64,000 nucleotides of DNA, taken from positions 310,001 through 374,000 of the forward strand of contig NW_002476250.1 in the NCBI RefSeq assembly GCF_000189635.1, in the 5' to 3' direction. This DNA is from Tetrahymena thermophila SB210. Taxonomy: Eukaryota > Ciliophora > Oligohymenophorea > Hymenostomatida > Tetrahymenidae. The notes under the pieces are model-generated. The model saw nothing but the letters and a program-made list of their open reading frames with translations. It was not told the DNA's origin and did not search any database. Numbering within the stretch: the first letter of the stretch is position 1; every line of letters begins with the position of its first letter. A program made the translations under genes and the position numbers. Positions 58,398-64,000 of the stretch are shown piece by piece.

Positions 58398-61300
58398 ATG
58401 TTAAATAATTTTATTTAAGAAGTTACTTCTCCAATCAATTGTAATTAGTGCAACCAAATTCAATTAAAAAGCTTAAGCCCTATTCCTAATACTTCAAAAA
58501 GCTTTATTTTAGAGCGTAAAAAGCTAAAAGTAATTGATAACATATTATAAAAACCTTACAAGCTAGATACAAAAGCTTTATGCAAGGTGATCGAGCTAGG
58601 AATTAATTATAATAACTCCAGTAATACAAATATTAGATCAATTTCTCCTAATGATAATAGCCTTGTAACTAAAATTTATGCAATGAGTCCTAATAATAGC
58701 TAAAGACCATATTCTCCTTTAAATAAATGTATAATTAGAATTTAATTTACTTTTTAGATTTGTTAATAAATTCTATTCAAAACTTTAAAAATAAGATTAG
58801 ACACCTACTTCTAAATCGAAATACTAAAAACATATATAAAATTTGAAGCCAGTTGGCTCTGAATAAACTTAAATATTTATGTCTAGTGAACAAGTTAAAT
58901 TACAATACTCTCAAAATAGTATTAAGAGTTTGAAAAAAATAGATGAAATTAACTATAAACCTTAGAAATATTATTGTAATTAAATGAGTTTTTTGTTATT
59001 AAATGCAGAGAAATTATTTATATATAAAATAGAAAAAAGCTCAGCAATTCGAGTCAGAACGTTTCAAGCTCCATAAAATATCAGTAAATTGCTAAAAGAA
59101 CCTGATAATCAAATTTGTAGGTATCTACCATTTTTAGAGTAGTCTTTTTTAGAGAGTTAAAAATTAGAATAAGAAGAAGATAAAAAACTTGTTTACATGA
59201 TTTCTGATAAAAGCATTCTTAGTAAATATGTTAAATAAGCTTTAGATAATAGATCCTAATTTTGGGTTGATGCAAATTAGGCAAACAAGAAAAGAACCCC
59301 TGTTTTTAAGTATAAAATTTTAAAAATTTAACTTTAAAAATCAAATTATACTTTAAATATATATAAATTATGATAATTCAAGATATTTGAAGATACAAAT
59401 CTATCAATAAATATTATAAACTATTGGAGATTTTATTTGTAAAAATTACATTCTATGAGTCAATAAAATAATATTTAATTTGTGTTTTAAAATAAAGATG
59501 GTCTGATAAAATAAATAATATCATATTTATGAACATGCTTTCTTTTATGAAGGAAAATAATGAATAATTTGTTAAAGCTGTGAAGATTAAAAATAGATAA
59601 TTAGTACATTCTTAAAGTAATAAAGATAATTTTTTAATTTATAACCATTTCCAATTTGAAGAAGAACTAATGAACAAGTATATATTTTGGTAAAATATTG
59701 TAAGTCATCATCAATAAATTAAGCTTAAATATATGTTTGAAATGCAAGCTCTGTTACTGGTAAATAATAGAAAAATTAAAAAGTAAGTGACAAATTAAGA
59801 AGGAGGAAGTGGTGAAAGCAAAATTTCAAAAAAGAGAACAAAAGAAGGCAAGCTCTCGAGGAAAGGAACTAAAGGTTCTGAAAAAGAAAAAAAGAGAGAT
59901 AAAAACTCTTAAAATCAAAATCTTAAAGATTAAGATGCAGATAACTAATTGCTATTAAATAGAAAGGATTTTGAACTCAAAGAAATAGTTGAAATAATTC
60001 CTCCTACTATAATATTAGATATGTTTAATTAAGATTTTATAGAAAATTTAAAGCAATTTTTTGGTTTATTTTCTAAAATTAAATCTTAAGGTGATACTTT
60101 TGCAAATCGAGGAGGTTCTTTTGAAACTATTTATTCAGAAATCATAGAGTTCTTTAATGAAATTAAATAAAACATGACAAAAAATAGCGAATAAGTTAAA
60201 GTTAGTGATAGAGATTTTAAATATAAACAAATGAATGTGTAAATGCCTAATTTTTTTACATCGTTTCCTTCTTCTTTTATCAGTCGTAAAAAAAATATTT
60301 GGATTGTGAAGCAGATCGATGTTCAGCGGTAAATAAACACTTTATTGGATTTTAAAAAATATTTTATTATTGTAATTTATAAATATTTTAGAATGGGTAA
60401 AAAATTAAAAAGTTGCTCTACAGTAATAAAATCTCATGAAAAACTTGTTAAAATTCTTAAAGAATGCATAAATGTGTATCGTAGAGAGCATCAACAAATA
60501 TAGAAGACAGTTTGTATTTTATTTAGCAATTAAATTTGATAACAAAAATAATTTTTTGAAAAAAACTCTAATAATAGACCCTAAATTTCCATGGACTTAT
60601 CGATTTGTAATTTAAAAATACCTTGAAGATCCTCTATTAGTTAATAATAAAAAATGTACTGCCAAAAGATGGGTGTTGCTATCATAATTAAGCAAGGACC
60701 TGAAATGTTATTTATATACGTATTTATAATCAAAAATATAATATTATTTATTAATTTAATTAATTAATTAATTTAGTAAAGGGATAGTTTAGCTTTAGTT
60801 TGATAGACATTTAGTAGATAAAAATGAGAATAAAAGCGCTGTTGTTTAACAAGACAATGTTTAAAAGAGCTAAACTGGATCTATAGCTCCTAAAGTAGCT
60901 ACAATTACAAATATAGAAATTAAATAACCAGTTTAGACTTCTTCTTAAAATAAAATAATTTCAAGTAATTAAATTTTATCAGAATTTTAACTTTAGTAAG
61001 AGGACTAAGAGCAAGCTATAGAATATATTTCTTGGGAAGAGTTTGAAGCATATTAGACGAGCTTATTAAAGTAGCAAGGACTAATATATGTTGTTGAAAA
61101 GTAGAAACCAGAAAAAGAGTAACCCAATTTGAGTGTATAAGAAGAATAAATTGATAGACAGTTAAATGAAAGTATAGCTTTAGAATAAGAAGATAGCATA
61201 GAATTTACAAATGATTTTCAAATAATGAAGGAGGAAATGGAAAAAATAGTAAAGCTATCTATGCAATCTATAAAATATAGAATTAATGAAAAAAAGAAAG

Positions 61301-61748
61301 AAGGATCTTTAATGATTTTAGAATTTGATTACTTAATTGATTAGCAATACAATCCCTATCTAGCTGGTATTAATTATGTTTAGGCTTTTGAAAACTACCC
61401 ACAAGAGTTTTTGAATTCAACATTGCCAGATTTGTTAGGTAAATAAATAAATAAATACATTAATTTGTTATAAATAGTGTAAAATAAATAAAAGATAATT
61501 AAATAATAAATTTTAAATATATTTTAGATCAAACATTTGCAATCACATTAGACAATTATCTGAAAGAAAGATATTAAATAATATCTTAAAATGTGTAATT
61601 AAGGGATATAGATAATTGGTAATAAAATCCTCCTAATTTCAATTATTAAAATTCTAATTAATATCATATTCATTTATTTTTAATCAAAATAGGAAAGAGA
61701 TTAACTACTTAGAATGATATTATTTATATATAGTATCTAATCTAGTGA
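58398..61748 (+). CDS. Divergent tubulin tyrosine ligase-like (TTLL) protein
   Basis: ATG 58398 (MLNNFIQEVTSPINCNQCNQ) to TGA 61746-61748, about seven exons (introns near 58.73, 59.31, 59.46, 60.33, 60.53, 60.72 and 61.44 kb). The layout follows the ciliate TTLL3-type glycylases: an N-terminal polar region, HFQFEEELMNKY, a Lys/Ser-rich insert, VEIIPPTIILDMF, then the ATP-grasp core with NIWIVKQIDVQR (family: NIWIVKP...RGRGI), FPWTYRFVIQKYLEDPLLV (family: VIQKYIENPLLI), CTAKRWVLL (family: KFDIRQWVLV) and MILEFDYLIDQQYNPYLAGI (family: GxDFMIDxxxxPWLIEVN). Several residues needed for ATP/Mg2+ binding and ligation in known TTLLs differ, so it may not be an active ligase. Assignment rests on order and spacing of motifs. 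Confidence 0.7.
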
Positions 61749-62394
61749 TAGATAACTTTAAATACTTAAATGTGAAAAAGAGAGTTACTGTTAGATTTTT
61801 AATAAAGTATAATATTAATCAATCTAGTAAATTTGTTTATAAAGTTAGTAACGCAAATAATTAACTCACTGAATCTATTTTATTCAATGTAATTGACTTA
61901 ATTTTAGTTAAAATATTGTTAAATAAATTTATATATTTAGTAATAATTAATTACTAATTTTCTTACTCAAATTTAGAAAATTACATCTAAATAAAAAATA
62001 ATTAAGATTTTTTATTTTTTAGTTATTATCAAAATATTTCAATTTTGTTTGAACTAGTATTCTAAAACATACCAGAATATTATTCAATTAATTATTTATT
62101 TATCAATTAATGGTGATTTATTTTCAATTTATTTATTTATATGCTTGATAGCAAGGTAGCTAGCTTGATTACTTGCTTGTCTTTTATTCGTCCAACTTAA
62201 AAACTTTTACAAATTTTACTTTTAAAAATCAACGAATCAAATGAACCAATAATATTTAGTATTACAAATTGCAATTTACTAAAATCTATGGTAGAGTAGA
62301 GAGAGATATTTTATTGATGATTAATCAAAATTATTATAATTAATTGAAAATTTAGGAAAATAGATATAAAAAAGTAAATTGTTTCTTTACCAAA
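61749..62394. other. AT-rich spacer
   Basis: Between two plus-strand genes. TTAA/TTAT-rich, no supported coding frame. Confidence 0.55.
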
Positions 62395-64000
62395 ATGAAT
62401 AAAGTTGCGATTAATAATAGTTAAAATACTGACCATTTTTAAAGGCAATCTCCCAATAAGAGCAAAACAGTTTAAATTAATTTTGGAGAAGGTTATCATT
62501 TTTAAAATTAAAGCAAGCGCTAATCTTCGAGCCATAAATATCTTAGCCCAAATTATAAGGCTACTGATAGTCCTCCAAAGATTAAAATTAGCCAAGTAAG
62601 CTAATAAATAAGAAGCTAGTAGTAAGTTTAAAAAAAGGAATACGATTCGCCTGATAAGGAACAAAAATAATAAAGGGTTTTAAATAAATAAAGTAGCTTA
62701 AATTTGTCTTAATGCAACCTAAGCTAAAATGGTTAAGTTTCTAGTAAAAAAAAAATAGAAGGAAATTCAAGCATGGTACATTTCCATCCGATGACTAATT
62801 AAAAATCTCCATAAGCTATTGGTTAAACTCCTAAATTCTTTTAAAATGGAAAATCTATGTAAATTAGCACAATCAATTCCATTCCAAATATTAGTCAGAG
62901 TCAAGTTAACTGGACAATAACAGAACTAGGAAGTCAGATATTTGGAACAACTAATGTAAACTATTTTTTCATTTTTTTCCAAGAAACAAAGAATACAAAA
63001 TTAGCTAATGTTATTCTGAAAGCAATAAAAGCAAATACTTTCAGCAAAGATCAGAGCAAGCCTTATAAAAATTAAATTAATTCAAATTTACTCAATTCAA
63101 ACAAAAATTTATAATAAAAGGAATAGGTGAATGAAAAAATGATTAAGATATGTTCAGAGAAAATTGAGTAAGATCCCACAAACATTAAGCTTTACCAAAA
63201 AAGATTTTAGCTATATTTAAAATCTGGAAATTATGAAAATGCTATTAAAGACTGCTAGTATATTTTAAGTAGGGAACCTAGAAATACATTTGCATTATTT
63301 TCAAGAGGAAATGCGCTCATGTAAAAAGGGGAAATAGAAAAAGCAATTATTGATTTTGAAAAAGTTCTAAGCATAGATCCGGATAATGTAAATGCAGCAC
63401 TTGCAAGAGCTTCTTGTTGGAACATAAAGGTAAATAACTAAGTTTATATTATATTTAGAAGGGGATTTTGAAATTCGTAAAATTAATCTTTTTTAATTTA
63501 TTTCTTAGTATTATTAGTTATGCATGTAGACTTTTTTAGATTATTCTAATCATTTCTTATATTAATTTATAATATGAATTTTATATAATAAAAGGGTGAC
63601 TACGTTAAGGCTATTGATTAATACGAAGATGCTCTTGAAAAGGACATAGAAAAAACATCTATGCTGAATCTTTCAATCAATTTAAAAAGAAACTTTAAAA
63701 GCACAACTAGTTCCCAAACATGCCATTTAGATCGCTTAGAAAAAGAAGAACTTCAATTTGGAAGTGATTAAAAGCTTAGCTAATTCAATAGTCCATTTTT
63801 AGAAGTAAAGAAACTTTAAAGCTAAATAGTTAGCTCTCATTCAAAATAGAAGAGTGACAATTCTTATTAAAATTTGCAGAGAAGTCAATCAGATCAAGTT
63901 AACAAGGAATAAAAATTTCTTCAAACTGGTTTGTAGGTGAAATCTTTTAATGGCAGTGAGTGCTAATCGCCTATTCAAGAAAATAAATCTAATTAAATTG
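62395..64000 (+). CDS. TPR-repeat protein, 5' portion (runs off window)
   Basis: Code-6 frame from ATG 62395 (MNKVAINNSQNTDHFQRQ); the next Met at 62773 is in frame, but the upstream start gives uninterrupted Gln/Ser-rich coding sequence and is preferred. One intron (63430-63594) splits a repeat in phase 0. After a ~250-residue polar, low-complexity N-terminus, tetratricopeptide repeats appear: YLKSGNYENAIKDCQYIL, SRGNALMQKGEIEKAIIDFE with KVLSIDPDN, and across the intron ASCWNIKGDYVKAIDQYEDA. A further Ser/Gln-rich region follows to the edge. TPRs form helical protein-binding scaffolds; the partner is unknown. Antisense and shifted frames over 62311-62664 that lack TAA/TAG are not independent genes. 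Confidence 0.85.

Noticed and set aside
62311-62664. A 117-codon minus-strand frame, and a 64-codon plus-strand frame inside it, free of TAA/TAG.
   Set aside because: The third plus-strand frame is a longer code-6 frame that continues in phase into the TPR protein; the others are its shadows and show hydrophobic, featureless composition.
62935-62995. GTAAAC...CCAAG in the TPR gene considered as a 28-base intron.
   Set aside because: Removing it shifts the frame into a TGA within a few codons, whereas reading through keeps the frame open.

Overview
The window reads as ciliate nuclear DNA, most like Tetrahymena or a close oligohymenophorean relative. It is extremely AT-rich. Long reading frames appear only when TAA and TAG are read as glutamine and TGA is the sole stop (genetic code 6). 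Genes are split by AT-rich GT...AG introns of about 40 to 420 bases and separated by AT-rich spacers. No tRNA, rRNA, telomere repeat, CRISPR array or mobile element was recognised. All gene models are hand translations of both strands.

Left part (1-9.1 kb): the 5' end of an unidentified minus-strand gene; a plus-strand Rad5/Rad16/Ris1-type SNF2 ATPase with an inserted RING finger; and a plus-strand leucine-rich-repeat (LRR) gene built of many tiny exons.

Array (about 9.1-29.7 kb): three head-to-tail diverged blocks on the minus strand. Each holds an intact, nearly intronless ~410-residue gene of an unidentified family (here 'family A': 11023-12261, 15997-17226, 22415-23653) plus an LRR partner. 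The partner is complete only in the rightmost block, where it is one spliced gene encoding a B-box-like zinc finger, a Gln-rich linker and an LRR domain (24320-27361). In the other two blocks it lacks its 5' part. A divergent family-A gene (28295-29668) caps the array.

Middle (31-40 kb): a plus-strand RING-finger protein, a minus-strand RNase P/MRP subunit of the Rpp21/Snm1 (Rpr2) family, and a large minus-strand hybrid histidine kinase with membrane, PAS-like, HisKA, HATPase and receiver parts.

Right middle (40.7-51.7 kb, all minus): a secreted Cys-containing repeat protein, a flavin-containing monooxygenase, a VPS10/sortilin receptor, and a macrodomain protein starting MGNLC.

Right end (52.9-64 kb, all plus): an Rdx/SelW-like domain on a long Gln/Glu-rich tail whose 3' end is duplicated in tandem, a CRAL-TRIO (Sec14-like) lipid-binding protein, a TTLL-family protein with altered catalytic motifs, and a TPR protein running off the window. 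Apart from the array, neighbouring genes show no evident functional link, as expected in a ciliate genome without operons.
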